Shown here one piece after another: positions 37,638-47,289 of a stretch of DNA of 64,000 bases. Origin of the DNA: AP-15 sp963796155. GTDB lineage: Bacteria; Pseudomonadota; Alphaproteobacteria; ATCC43930; CGMCC-115725. The notes under the pieces were generated by a model. The model was not told where the DNA came from, made no database searches, and saw only the letters and a program-made list of their open reading frames with translations. Position 1 is the first letter of the stretch. Every line of letters begins with the position of its first letter. The stretch spans positions 1 through 64,000 of the forward strand of contig CAWCKT010000048.1 in assembly GCA_963796155.1 (NCBI GenBank), in the 5' to 3' direction. A program made the translations under genes and the position numbers.

Positions 37638-38198
37638 ATGACATATGGTCTGAAACGCGGTCTCCTGCTGCCGCTCGTGGCGCCTGTTCTCCTCTCCGCC
37701 TGCGTTTCGCAGAGCACGTACGACCAACTCCAGGCGCAATATCAGCAGGCTCAGCAGCAAAACTCGGCGTTGTCAGCGCAGGTTGCCGCCGATAAGGCGC
37801 AGATCTGCCGGCTGCAAGGCGCGATCAAGTACACCGTCAACAGCGACTTGCTGTTCCGACCGGGCGGCTGGGATATGAGCGAACAGGGGAAGCAGGTTAT
37901 TGCTAATATGGCGTCGAAGTTGGCGCCGACGCAGCAAAACCACGTCCTGGTGAGCGGCTACACCGACAATGCCCCAATCGGTCGGGCGCTGGAGCGGCAA
38001 GGCATCACCTCAAACGAGATCCTGTCGCAAAAACGTGCTGACACTGTCATGGCATTCCTGATCTCGCAGGGCGTGAAGCCCGACCTCATTTCGGCAAAGG
38101 GATTCGGCGCCGCCGATCCGGTTGCCTCGAACGACACAGCACAAGGCCGGGCGCAGAATCGTCGTGTCGAGCTGTCACTTCCGGGTGCAAGCTGCTGA
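37638..38198 (+). CDS. OmpA-family lipoprotein
   Basis: The 186-residue product has a signal peptide ending in the lipobox LLSAC, a short Gln-rich coiled coil, and a C-terminal OmpA-like peptidoglycan-binding domain (GYTDNAPIG, QKRADTVMAFL, GRAQNRRVEL). It should be lipid-anchored and clip the envelope to peptidoglycan. The domain is of the MotB/OmpA type, without a beta-barrel. AGGGG precedes the ATG at 37638; the longer frame upstream was rejected. Confidence 0.85.
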   Translation: MTYGLKRGLLLPLVAPVLLSACVSQSTYDQLQAQYQQAQQQNSALSAQVAADKAQICRLQGAIKYTVNSDLLFRPGGWDMSEQGKQVIANMASKLAPTQQNHVLVSGYTDNAPIGRALERQGITSNEILSQKRADTVMAFLISQGVKPDLISAKGFGAADPVASNDTAQGRAQNRRVELSLPGASC

Positions 38199-38382
38199 GA
38201 GTGCACCGACGCATCGGCGGCATCTATGCATCGCATGGACCGCGACTTGGTGATTCGAAACGGCTTTGGCCGCCCGCCGCCTTTCGCACTGTATCACGCT
38301 CGGCGAGGCGGCGGCGGTCACGTTCCGGCCGCGAATTTCATCGCCGAAGCGGGGGTTGACGAGCCGGCGCGCGAAAACTCGG

Positions 38383-40590
38383 CTACTCCGCCGCGGCTGC
38401 CGCGGGGTGGGTCAGTTCGAGCGCGCGTTGCGCGACGGCGGCGGTGGGCGAGGAAGCCTCGCCTTCGCCCGCGACTTGCACGGTCGGGAAGGCGAATTTG
38501 ATGCCGTTCTCGTCGAACGCCTTCTTGATCATCGCAAAAGCCTGTCGTCGGATAACGAAATTCTCGCCGGGCAAAGTCTTCATCTTCATCCGGATCTGGA
38601 CCGCGAAATCGCCGAACGCGTCGACCCCCTGCATCTTCAACGGCTCGAGGATCAGCGGCGCAAATTCGGGGTCCTTTTGCAGGTCGAGGCCGATCTGCTT
38701 GATCAGCTTTCTGGCTTTGTCGATGTCGCTGTCGTAGGTGATGCCGACCATCATCTTGTCGATGACCCAGTCGCGGCTCTGGTTCTGTACCGCACCCAAC
38801 AAGCTGAAGGGAACCGTGTAGACGGCGCCGCGCTGATGCCGCAGCCTGACCGAGCGAAAGCTGAAGCCCTCGACGGTGCCCTTGTAGTTGCCACTCTGGA
38901 TGTATTCCCCGACCCGGAAGGCATCGTCGAGGAGATAGAACATTCCGGCGATGACGTCGCGAACCAGAGATTGGGCGCCAAAGCCGATCGCGACGCCGAG
39001 GACGCCCAGGCCGGCGATCAGCGGCCCGATCTCGACGCCCAGCGCGGCGAGCGCCATCACCGCGGCAAATACGACGACGACGACGAACAGCACATTGCGA
39101 AAGATCGGCAGCAAGGTGCGCAGCCGGGCCCGTCGCCGGGCCTCGTCGGTGTTCGGCTGACCGAGGTCGGCGGTTCCGGCGAGCTTGCGATCGATCGCCG
39201 TCTTCATCGCATGCCACAGGAGGTCGGCGACGAGCAGGATGACGACCGCGCTCAAGACGCCGTCGGCAAGGCGGCCAAGCCATGTGTCCTGCTCGTGGAG
39301 ATGAGCGAGATCGATCCCCCAGCCCCAGGCGAGCACCGCCGCCGCGCCGATGATCAGTAGTGCCCGGATGCCGCGCTCGAGGCAAACGGTCAGGACGCTG
39401 GGCGGACCCTCGGCCGTATCGGTCGAACCGGGCGGTCGCAACAGATGCTCGACCGCGCGCCGGCTCACGCCTATCGCGAGCGGCAAGGTGATGACGACCA
39501 AAACGAGCCAGAAGCTCGCCATGGCGTGGACTACCCACAATACCCACAACAGCACGATGCCGAATGTCAGCAACGCATTCTGCGCGCTGCGACCGAGACG
39601 ATGTCGTTTCGCCGGCGATGCCGGCTCTACCGCGTACTCCGGAGCAACGGGCCGCCGCCACACTGTCTCTAGGGCAATGGCGAGGAGGCCAATGCCGAGG
39701 AGATAGGCGACGAGCTGGCGGGCCTCCAGCGAAAGCCCGAGCCTGCCAAGCAGTCCGAATTCCACCCAGCCAAAGGCAAACAAGCCCACAAAGGCGGTGA
39801 TACGCCTGCACCAGAAGCGCGCCGCCACGGTGCTTTCGGGAATGATGCGAAAACGTTCGTGGTGGGGGGCCAGCAAGAAATGGCCAATAGCTATTGCCAC
39901 ACGGATGACGAGAAAGACGAGGAGGTAGCCCAGGACCGTCTCGCGAAATAGCGGCGCCCAATCGAAAGCAAGAAAGGGGCCGATACTGCCGATGGCAAAG
40001 GCTGCTACCAGACCGACGGCAAAAGCGAAACGCGCCGCAACGACGCGCAGCCGGTCGTTCACGGTCTCCAAAGGATACGTGTCGAGCCGCTCGCGGATTT
40101 TCTGTGTCGCTTTCCGAAACAGCCACTCGACGCCAAAGCCCAACGTTACAAACAGAGCGAGATGCAGCAGGACTTTTACCCTTCCACGATCTCCAAGATC
40201 AGCCGAGACGAGGGCAGCGGCATGCTCGAACTGGTTCGGCAAATCCGGAAGCGCCGCGCCGAGCGCGACGATGTGCTCGCGAACCGCGGCGACATCCGAG
40301 TCGAACTCCTCCGAGATCGAATTGGTTTCCCCATCGGATTTCCGCGCCTGAGCGGCTTCAGCTTTGCTTTCCTGCTCAAGCCAATCCTGCACTTTCGGAT
40401 CGGCCAGCAATGTCATCAGCTGTTGGACTTTTTCCGGTGTCGCCTCGCTCTTCGCTGACGCTGCGGGTTTCCCCGCTTTGGGAGTCGCTGCCGAGGCATC
40501 GGTGGGTAGCCCGATCGCCAAAACGGCCGCGGCAAGGCAAATCGCCAGAAAATGCCTCGCGGTAACCACGATCGGTGTGCCCTGATTCAT
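38383..40590 (-). CDS. MscS-family mechanosensitive channel, large
   Basis: The 735-residue product has a signal peptide, a coiled-coil periplasmic region (residues 45-120), about nine to eleven membrane helices, and a C-terminal MscS core. The pore-helix and beta-domain signature is AGLGVLGVAIGFGAQSLVRD followed by IAGMFYLLDDAFRVGEYIQ. Such large MscS-like (YbdG/MscK-class) channels release solutes on hypo-osmotic shock. It is antisense to its neighbours and sits inside the usual ribF-ileS interval. Confidence 0.88.
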   Translation of the reverse strand: MNQGTPIVVTARHFLAICLAAAVLAIGLPTDASAATPKAGKPAASAKSEATPEKVQQLMTLLADPKVQDWLEQESKAEAAQARKSDGETNSISEEFDSDVAAVREHIVALGAALPDLPNQFEHAAALVSADLGDRGRVKVLLHLALFVTLGFGVEWLFRKATQKIRERLDTYPLETVNDRLRVVAARFAFAVGLVAAFAIGSIGPFLAFDWAPLFRETVLGYLLVFLVIRVAIAIGHFLLAPHHERFRIIPESTVAARFWCRRITAFVGLFAFGWVEFGLLGRLGLSLEARQLVAYLLGIGLLAIALETVWRRPVAPEYAVEPASPAKRHRLGRSAQNALLTFGIVLLWVLWVVHAMASFWLVLVVITLPLAIGVSRRAVEHLLRPPGSTDTAEGPPSVLTVCLERGIRALLIIGAAAVLAWGWGIDLAHLHEQDTWLGRLADGVLSAVVILLVADLLWHAMKTAIDRKLAGTADLGQPNTDEARRRARLRTLLPIFRNVLFVVVVVFAAVMALAALGVEIGPLIAGLGVLGVAIGFGAQSLVRDVIAGMFYLLDDAFRVGEYIQSGNYKGTVEGFSFRSVRLRHQRGAVYTVPFSLLGAVQNQSRDWVIDKMMVGITYDSDIDKARKLIKQIGLDLQKDPEFAPLILEPLKMQGVDAFGDFAVQIRMKMKTLPGENFVIRRQAFAMIKKAFDENGIKFAFPTVQVAGEGEASSPTAAVAQRALELTHPAAAAAE

Positions 40591-41219
40591 CTGACCGTCT
40601 CCCGTGCCGCCTACAGCGGCCGAGCCGTAGTATATGCCGTAGTATATACTGCCGCGTGCGATATTGCGACCGAGCCTCAGGCAGGAGGGGAGGCCTCAGT
40701 TTCGCAGGGCAAAACGCAGCGCGATTTTCGTCTTATTCCGAGTTGAAGCGGGCGGTGAGGACGCTTGTCGGTGCCGCCTGGCGACGATCTCGCCTGAAAT
40801 CTAGTCCCCGGCGGTGCTATGATACGCTGGCTTGTCGAGGATCGGGGAAGCAGGAGTGGCCGAACGCGCCCGGCCGCTGAACAAAAAGCGATGTACGTGG
40901 CGGGCGATGTCACCCCTGCCGGCGACGTGACAATCCATATGCACGTGAACGCGCCGACGGCTCACATTTGGCGGTGATGGATCTGGCGGAACGTTGCAGG
41001 ACGGTCGGATCGACGCAAAGGGAAGTTTCCGCGACGGTCGTAGCGTGAGCCTGAGCTGGCGCAACCGCACCGCCAACTACCCCCTCGATTTTGATCGGGG
41101 TGGCTGCTATATGTCGGCCATGTTTCGGCATCACACCTGGATACAGCGAATTACCGGCCCGGTCCTCTTCTGAGGATCGGGGACGCTTTCGGTTTTCGTC
41201 TCTTATCCAAAGGTTCACG
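40591..41219. other. Upstream region of ileS, no intact gene
   Basis: This 629-base stretch lies between the MscS gene and ileS. It includes a short direct repeat, GCCGTAGTATAT, near 40624-40650 and the possible broken gene listed at 40891-41173. No T-box-like structure, which would be unusual in this group, is apparent. A GCAACCGCACC-rich stretch near 41060-41080 has no evident function. Confidence 0.4.
40891..41173 (+). pseudogene. Possible frameshifted small exported-protein fragment
   Basis: From ATG 40891 one frame reads MYVAGDVTPAGDVTIHMHVN. Near 40960 the next frame continues LTFGGDGSGGTLQDGRIDAK and SFRDGRSVSLSWRN. Together they look like a beta-rich domain of a small secreted protein, with a missing N-terminus. 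No family is recognised. The evidence is only protein-like composition across one presumed shift, so this is tentative. Confidence 0.25.
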
Positions 41220-44075
41220 ATGCCTACGGATTACCGTCCGACCGTCTTCCTGCCCAAGACCGGCTTCCCGATGCGCGGAGATCTGCCGAAGCGCGAGCCT
41301 CCGATCCTGGCGCGCTGGGAGGAGATGGATCTCTATCGCCGGCTGCGCGAGGCCTCGCGTGGACAGGAGAAGTTCGTCCTGCACGACGGCCCGCCTTACG
41401 CCAACGCTGACCTCCATCTCGGCCATGTGCTGAACAAGATCCTAAAAGACGTCGTCAACCGCTCGCAGCAGATGCTCGGGAAGGACGCGCCCTTCGTGCC
41501 GGGTTGGGACTGTCACGGTCTGCCGATCGAGTGGATCATCGAGGAAAAGTACCGGACCCAGGGTCAATCCAAGGACAGTGTGCCGATCGACCAGTTCCGG
41601 CGCGAATGCCGAGAGTTCGCGGCTCATTGGATCGAGGTGCAAAAGCGCGATTTCAAGCGGCTCGGGGTGATCGGCGACTGGCAGAGCCCGTATACGACGA
41701 TGGCCTATTCGGCCGAAGCGCAGATCGTCCGCGAACTCGGCAAGTTTCTTGTCAATGGCGGGCTCTATAAGGGATCGAAGCCGGTTCTTTGGTCGGTCGT
41801 CGAACAGACCGCGCTGGCCGAAGCGGAGGTTGAGTACTACGACCATCGATCGACCACCGTCTGGGTGCGCTTTCCGGTCGTGCAGGCCATGCGGCCGGCG
41901 CTCGCGGGCGCGGCGGCGCTGATCTGGACGACGACGCCGTGGACCTTGCCGGGCAACCGCGCGATCGCGTTCAGCCCGCGGTTCGACTATGTGGTAATCC
42001 GCGTCGAGCGGGCGGCGGAGGGACGGCGCGCCCGCCCCGGGGAGACCCTGCTCGTCGCCGAGTCGCTGGTCGACGAGGTGGCGAAACGCGCCGGGATCGA
42101 AGCGCATTCGGTCATTGATCAATTCCCCGGCGAAGCGCTCGGCGGGACGATCGCGAACCATCCGCTGCGCCGCCAGGGTTACGATTTCGACGTGCCGCTG
42201 TTGGCGGCGGGCTTCGTCGAAAGCGGCCAGGGCACCGGCCTCGTTCACATCGCCCCGGGACATGGCGCTGATGATTTCGAGCTTGGCCAGGCGAACGGTC
42301 TGCCGGTGCCGGACACGGTCGGCCCGGATGGGATCTATCTGCCTCAGGTGCCGCTTTTTGCCGGCCGATCGGTCTATCGGCCGGACGGTAAGCCGGGGGA
42401 CGCCAACGAGGCGGTGATCGCAGCGATCGAGGCCGCCGGCGGACTCCTGGCCCGCGGGACGCTCGTACACTCCTACCCACATTCCTGGCGGTCGAAGGCA
42501 CCGCTGATCTTTCGCAACACGCCGCAATGGTTCATCGGGATGGAGGTGAACGAACTGCGGCAAAAAGCCTTGGCCGCGATCGCCGAGACACGTTGGGCGC
42601 CGCCGCAGGGCCGCAACCGAATCGAAGCAATGGTCGAGAGCAAGCCGGATTGGTGCGTCTCGCGCCAGCGCGCCTGGGGCGTGCCGATCGCAGTGTTCAC
42701 CCACCGCGAGACCGGCGAGCCGCTGCGCGATCCTGCCGTCGTCGAACGGGTCGCCGCCGCGGTCGAGCGCGACGGGGCCGATGTCTGGTTCAGCGCCGAC
42801 CCGGTGCGGTTCCTCGGCAACGCCTATGATCCCGCCGAGTGGGAGAAGGTCACCGACATCGTCGAAGTGTGGTTCGATTCGGGCTCGACGCACGCCTTTG
42901 TGCTCGAGCAGCGGCCGGAGCTCAGGTGGCCGGCCGATCTTTATCTCGAGGGCTCGGACCAGCACCGCGGCTGGTTTCAATCTTCGTTGGTCGAGGCCTG
43001 CGGCACTCGTGGCCGCGCCCCTTACAAAGCCGTGCTGACCCATGGCTTCGTGCTCGACGAAGACGGGCGCAAGATGTCGAAATCCCTGGGCAACGGGATC
43101 GAGCCTCAGGAGGTCATGCAGCAGAGCGGCGCCGACATACTACGCCTGTGGGTGGTCGGCTCCGATTACACCGAGGATGTCCGCATCGGCCCGGAAATCC
43201 TCAAGCATCACAGCGATGTCTACCGACGCCTGCGCAACACCCTGCGCTATCTGTTGGGCGCGCTCGACGGTTTCTCAGCCGCCGAAGCAGTCGGGGTCGA
43301 AGACATGCCGGAACTGGAGCGCTGGGTATTGCATCGCCTGACCGAGCTCGACGAGCTGGTCCGCGGGTCGGTCGAAGCGTTCGATTTCCACGGCATGTTC
43401 ACCGCGCTCTACAATTTCTGCGCAGCCGACCTGTCGGCCTTCTATTTCGACATCCGCAAAGACCGGCTCTATTGCGATGCCCCCGACGATGCGCGGCGGC
43501 GGGCCGTGCGCACGGTGCTCGACCGGTGCTTCGACTGTCTCGTGCGGTGGCTGGCTCCGCTGATTTGTTTCACCGCCGAGGAGGCTTGGCTCGCTCGCTA
43601 CGGGGACGCGCCGGGGCGCAGCGTTCATCTCGAGCTGTTTCCTACTGTCCCGGCCGCCTGGCGCGACGAGGCGCTCGGCGAGCGCTGGCAGGTGCTGCGC
43701 GATCTTCGTCGCGTCGTCACCGGCGCGCTCGAGCTCGAGCGCGGAGCAAAGCGGCTGGGGTCGAGCTTGCAAGCCGCGGCCGAGCTGTTCGTTCCCGAAG
43801 GACTCGCCGATCTGCTCCGCGGCGTCGATCTTGCCGAGCTCTGTATCACCTCGGCCGGTACAGTCCGGCCCGGGCCGGTTCCGGGCGGCGCGTTCACCCT
43901 TCCCGATGTCGCCGATGTCGGCGTGCGCGTATCGGCGGCGCCGGGTGAGCGCTGCGAGCGCTGTTGGAGAGTGCTGCCCGAGGTTGGTGAAGTGCCGGGT
44001 CATGCCGATCTGTGCCGCCGTTGCTTCGGCGTCGTCGATCGCCAGGGCGCCGCCGCCGGAGTAGGATCTGGTTGA
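41220..44075 (+). CDS. ileS: Isoleucyl-tRNA synthetase
   Basis: The 951-residue product charges tRNA-Ile. Class I signatures are HLGH (residues 66-69) and KMSKS (618-622); the editing domain includes IWTTTPWTLPGNRAIAF. The C-terminal zinc finger is present: CERCWRVLPE and DLCRRCFGVVD. The length is standard. The ATG at 41220 fits the family start (YRPTVFLPKTGFPMRG); the upstream frame from 41091 is not part of the protein. The stop overlaps the lspA start (TGATG), indicating translational coupling. Confidence 0.95.
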   Translation: MPTDYRPTVFLPKTGFPMRGDLPKREPPILARWEEMDLYRRLREASRGQEKFVLHDGPPYANADLHLGHVLNKILKDVVNRSQQMLGKDAPFVPGWDCHGLPIEWIIEEKYRTQGQSKDSVPIDQFRRECREFAAHWIEVQKRDFKRLGVIGDWQSPYTTMAYSAEAQIVRELGKFLVNGGLYKGSKPVLWSVVEQTALAEAEVEYYDHRSTTVWVRFPVVQAMRPALAGAAALIWTTTPWTLPGNRAIAFSPRFDYVVIRVERAAEGRRARPGETLLVAESLVDEVAKRAGIEAHSVIDQFPGEALGGTIANHPLRRQGYDFDVPLLAAGFVESGQGTGLVHIAPGHGADDFELGQANGLPVPDTVGPDGIYLPQVPLFAGRSVYRPDGKPGDANEAVIAAIEAAGGLLARGTLVHSYPHSWRSKAPLIFRNTPQWFIGMEVNELRQKALAAIAETRWAPPQGRNRIEAMVESKPDWCVSRQRAWGVPIAVFTHRETGEPLRDPAVVERVAAAVERDGADVWFSADPVRFLGNAYDPAEWEKVTDIVEVWFDSGSTHAFVLEQRPELRWPADLYLEGSDQHRGWFQSSLVEACGTRGRAPYKAVLTHGFVLDEDGRKMSKSLGNGIEPQEVMQQSGADILRLWVVGSDYTEDVRIGPEILKHHSDVYRRLRNTLRYLLGALDGFSAAEAVGVEDMPELERWVLHRLTELDELVRGSVEAFDFHGMFTALYNFCAADLSAFYFDIRKDRLYCDAPDDARRRAVRTVLDRCFDCLVRWLAPLICFTAEEAWLARYGDAPGRSVHLELFPTVPAAWRDEALGERWQVLRDLRRVVTGALELERGAKRLGSSLQAAAELFVPEGLADLLRGVDLAELCITSAGTVRPGPVPGGAFTLPDVADVGVRVSAAPGERCERCWRVLPEVGEVPGHADLCRRCFGVVDRQGAAAGVGSG

Positions 44076-44548
44076 TGCTGGTCCGCGGGCTCGCCGCGGC
44101 TGTGGTAGTAGCGGTCCTCGATCAGCTCAGCAAGGCTGCCGTTCTCGGCTTCTTTGGCGGGCGCGCGTTCGGCGCGCACGAACGGATCACGCCGTTTTTT
44201 AACCTCGTGCTGACCTATAATCGCGGCATGAGCTTCGGGCTGTTCAACAACGGCGCCGGGGTGAACGCGTTGCTGTTCTCGCTCGCCGCCGCCTCGATCG
44301 TCGCGGTGCTCGTCTATTGGCTGAGCCGCGTCGACAGCCCGCTCCTCGCCGTCGCGATCGGGCTGGTCATCGGTGGCGCCATCGGCAACGTTATCGATCG
44401 AGCTCGGTTCGGCGCCGTGGTCGATTTTCTCGATTTTTGCCTCGGATCGTGGCATTGGCCGGCTTTCAACCTCGCCGACAGCGCAATCTGCATAGGCGTC
44501 GCCGCGATGTTGCTCGACGGCTTGCTTCTGCGGCGGGAAGCGCATTAA
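44075..44548 (+). CDS. lspA: Lipoprotein signal peptidase
   Basis: The 157-residue inner-membrane aspartyl protease cleaves prolipoprotein signal peptides after lipidation. It has four helices, with catalytic Asp117 (AVVDFLDF) and Asp135 (NLADSAI), plus TYNRGMSFGLF and GGAIGNVIDR. It is coupled to ileS through TGATG, a widespread arrangement. At least three lipoprotein candidates in this window (2337, 37638, 44585) would be its substrates. Confidence 0.93.
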   Translation: MLVRGLAAAVVVAVLDQLSKAAVLGFFGGRAFGAHERITPFFNLVLTYNRGMSFGLFNNGAGVNALLFSLAAASIVAVLVYWLSRVDSPLLAVAIGLVIGGAIGNVIDRARFGAVVDFLDFCLGSWHWPAFNLADSAICIGVAAMLLDGLLLRREAH

Positions 44549-44584
44549 ATTTTGGAAATACGGGGCAGGGAGGGGGATTCTGCC

Positions 44585-45073
44585 ATGTTCTGTCGTCACC
44601 GGGTTCGCGGCGCGGGCCGCGGTTTTGCAGCTGTCAGCATACTGTGCCTCGCCGGCTCATCGCTGATCGCGGGATGCAGCGATTTCAAAAAGTCGATCGG
44701 CATCGAACCGTCATTGCCCGACGAGTTCGCCGTCGAATCGCGCGCGCCGCTGACGATCCCCCCCGATTTCGACCTCCGCCCGCCGACGCCGGGCGCCCCG
44801 CGGCCGCAAGAAAAGAGTGCGGACCAGCAGGCCAAGCAGTTGATCGAACAGGCCGGCCCCGGCGAACCGGGCAAGCAGGCTTCCGATTTCCGCCTGCGCC
44901 GCTCCGAAGACGGGCTTCCGGACATCGGTGCACGCAGTGGGCAGGCGCCCGACCCGAACGCAGCGGTCGCCGACCAGAGCCTGTCGAGTAAGCTCCTCGG
45001 CTACGACGCCGCGAACGGCGACGCCGGCGCGGTCGAAAAGCGCGAAACGACTCCACTCAAAGGGGTGTATTAA
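44585..45073 (+). CDS. DUF3035 lipoprotein (alphaproteobacterial lspA neighbour)
   Basis: The 162-residue product has a signal peptide with lipobox LIAGC, then a polar, Pro-rich region starting DEFAVESRAPLTIPPDFDLR, the hallmark of DUF3035. This family nearly always follows lspA in alphaproteobacteria and is sometimes described as a BamF-like outer-membrane assembly factor, which I treat as tentative. GGAGGGGG lies eight bases before the ATG. The peptidase gene that often comes next in other genomes is absent. Confidence 0.85.
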   Translation: MFCRHRVRGAGRGFAAVSILCLAGSSLIAGCSDFKKSIGIEPSLPDEFAVESRAPLTIPPDFDLRPPTPGAPRPQEKSADQQAKQLIEQAGPGEPGKQASDFRLRRSEDGLPDIGARSGQAPDPNAAVADQSLSSKLLGYDAANGDAGAVEKRETTPLKGVY

Positions 45074-45089
45074 CAAAAGCTGGCGCTGC

Positions 45090-45998
45090 CTACTGCGGGG
45101 CGAGCAGCAAATTGTGTGAGTCTCCCCGGCGAAACGGGGGCTGGGCCGCGACATAAGCCTCCCATCCGGCCTCGGCCATCCCATGATCGAGAAGAATGCC
45201 GAGCATCCGATAGCCGAGGCCGCGCAGCCGGGCATGGATCGCCGGCCGGTCACCCTCGGCCTCGTGCCCGGTCTCGATCACCAATGTCGGGCGATATCGT
45301 TCCAGGATCGCCTGTGCGCCGTCGAGAACCTGCCGCTCGTGCCCCTCGACGTCGATTTTGACCAGGTCGAGCCGGTCGAGCCCGCGCTCCGCGGCGAGCA
45401 AATCGAGGCTGCGCATCGCGACATTCAGCTTTTCGTAACCGGCACCGGCAGGTCCGAGCCGGGCGGTGCCGGTATCAGTCCGGGCCGAAGTGACGATCGG
45501 CGCGGCAAATTCGGCGTTGCCGTCGTGGTCGCTGACCGCGCAGCGGATGACCTCGGCTTGGTGCAGCGCATTGGCAGCCAGCGTCGCTTCGAGGGCGGCG
45601 GCGCTGCGTGGCGCCGGCTCAGCGGCGAGCACGCGTCCAGCCGCACCGACGCTGCGGGCCAACGGGACGGTCCACTCGCCGAGATTAGCGCCGATGTCGA
45701 TTGCGACCGAGCCCGGCCGTAGCGCGGCGAGTGCTGCGGCATGGGCCTGCGGCGGGTGGAGCAACGCGTGGCGGCCGCGCGCGTCGAGCGGGTACGGCAC
45801 GTAGACCAGGTCGCCGGTGCGGTGCAGGGTAAAGCCCCCGCGCCAGCCCCGCTCCAGCCTCGCGAGCAGGCGCTTTTCGCGCCAGCGCCGAACGAGCCGT
45901 GCGCCGGGCGGCTCGGGCTCGCCGGGCGGGCGCAGCTTCCACAGCGCCTTGAGGAGCGCCATCATCGCGCGGAGATCGGCGGGATCGCTGCCGCTCAC
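45090..45998 (-). CDS. FkbM family methyltransferase
   Basis: The 302-residue product is a SAM-dependent methyltransferase of the FkbM family. Motif I is AIDIGANLGEWT, and LDLVKIDVEGHERQVLDGA is the family hallmark near motif IV. Members O-methylate sugars or polyketides; the substrate is unknown here. GTG at 45998 is used, with ATGs at 45965 and 45962 possible. It converges with the DUF3035 gene with a 16-base gap. Confidence 0.85.
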   Translation of the reverse strand: MSGSDPADLRAMMALLKALWKLRPPGEPEPPGARLVRRWREKRLLARLERGWRGGFTLHRTGDLVYVPYPLDARGRHALLHPPQAHAAALAALRPGSVAIDIGANLGEWTVPLARSVGAAGRVLAAEPAPRSAAALEATLAANALHQAEVIRCAVSDHDGNAEFAAPIVTSARTDTGTARLGPAGAGYEKLNVAMRSLDLLAAERGLDRLDLVKIDVEGHERQVLDGAQAILERYRPTLVIETGHEAEGDRPAIHARLRGLGYRMLGILLDHGMAEAGWEAYVAAQPPFRRGDSHNLLLAPQ

Positions 45999-46033
45999 GT
46001 CCCTCTTGGTGCCACCCAGGAAGCGTTCGGTTC

Positions 46034-47287
46034 TTAGGCGAGCAACCCCGGCATGGGCTCGACACCACCGCTGTCAGGAAAGACATTCGCCGCCAACGAT
46101 TTATCGTCGATCCGCAAGTGATCGGCGAGCAAGCCTTTCAGAACAGCGCGCAGATCGGTCGTGGCCCGCAAATCGCGGTGCTCGTAGAGATCGGCGTCCT
46201 TGAGACCCGGCCAATCGGCGACCACGCGACCGCCCTTGAGCGCGCCTCCGGCGAGCACGGCCACCGTCGCCGTGCCGTGGTCTGTGCCTTCATTGCCGTT
46301 GATGCGCGCGGTGCGGCCGAATTCGGTGACGAGCACGACAACAGTCTCGCGCCAGGCATCGCCCATATTGGTCTCGACCTCGGCGATGGCGCCGTCGAGC
46401 GCGCCTAGCAAATTCGCCAGCCGGCCCTTGTCGGCACCCTCGTTGACATGGGTGTCCCAGCCGTCCATGGCGAGCGCGCCAACCCGTGGGCCATCGGTGC
46501 GCGCCAGGAATTTCGCCGCCGCACCCGCCGCCTCGGCGAAGTACTTGCGCACCTGCTCGATCCCCCCGGCCTGGATCACCGGGCGATCCTGCTCCGGCTC
46601 GCTCGTCATGCCGCCGGCGCGCGCGATGGCGGCGAGCCCGATGCGCTCCTCGAGCGTCTGCGCCAAGGTCGGATCGGTGTGGCGATAAAGGTCGAGGAGA
46701 CGCATCGTCGTCTCGTCGCTGACCGGCGGCAGCCGCGGCGGCACCCAGGCCAGCACCGGCGCCGGACCGCGCACGACGAGCGGCGCGATCGGACCGACCG
46801 CGAAAGCCTGGCGGCTCGTGGTATCCGCCTGCCCTCCCAATTCGAGCGCGGCAAGCGCGCGGTTGAGCCACCCCGTGTCGATGGCGCCCGGCTTCGAGTG
46901 CCCGCTTTCAAGCACGTCCTGCCCGTCAAAATGCGAACGCTCGCGATAGGGTGTCGCCACGGCGTGCACAACCGTGGCCTGGCCCGCCTGATAGAGACGA
47001 TGCAGGTTCGGCATCGCCGGGTTGAGCGCAAAGAAGCCGTCGAGCGGCAAGCCCGGAGTCGGCCCGTCGAGCGCCAGCGCCTTGTCGCCACGCAGCTTGG
47101 CCCAGTCCGGGTCGCCGACCGGCGCGACGACGGCGAGCCCGTCGAGCGCGCCACGCAGGACGATGGTCAGGAAGCGCGGGTCGCGGCCCTCCGCACGGGC
47201 GCTGCCGGGGACAAAAGCCCAGGCGAATAGCGCGCCGGAGCCGACCAGCAGTTGGCGGCGTGTCGGCGCATGGAGATTGGTCGGCAT
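46034..47287 (-). CDS. DUF1501 Tat-exported protein
   Basis: The 417-residue product has a twin-arginine signal (TRRQLLVGSGALFAWAF) and the DUF1501 (alkaline-phosphatase-fold, sulfatase-like) body: LTIVLRGALDGLAVV, AMDGWDTHVNEG, VVVLVTEFGRTARINGNEGTDHG. These proteins are exported folded, probably with metal ligands in the DGWDTH and DHG motifs. It follows a DUF1800 gene with only two bases between, the standard pairing across bacteria. The function of the pair is not established. Confidence 0.88.
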   Translation of the reverse strand: MPTNLHAPTRRQLLVGSGALFAWAFVPGSARAEGRDPRFLTIVLRGALDGLAVVAPVGDPDWAKLRGDKALALDGPTPGLPLDGFFALNPAMPNLHRLYQAGQATVVHAVATPYRERSHFDGQDVLESGHSKPGAIDTGWLNRALAALELGGQADTTSRQAFAVGPIAPLVVRGPAPVLAWVPPRLPPVSDETTMRLLDLYRHTDPTLAQTLEERIGLAAIARAGGMTSEPEQDRPVIQAGGIEQVRKYFAEAAGAAAKFLARTDGPRVGALAMDGWDTHVNEGADKGRLANLLGALDGAIAEVETNMGDAWRETVVVLVTEFGRTARINGNEGTDHGTATVAVLAGGALKGGRVVADWPGLKDADLYEHRDLRATTDLRAVLKGLLADHLRIDDKSLAANVFPDSGGVEPMPGLLA

Positions 47288-47289
47288 GA

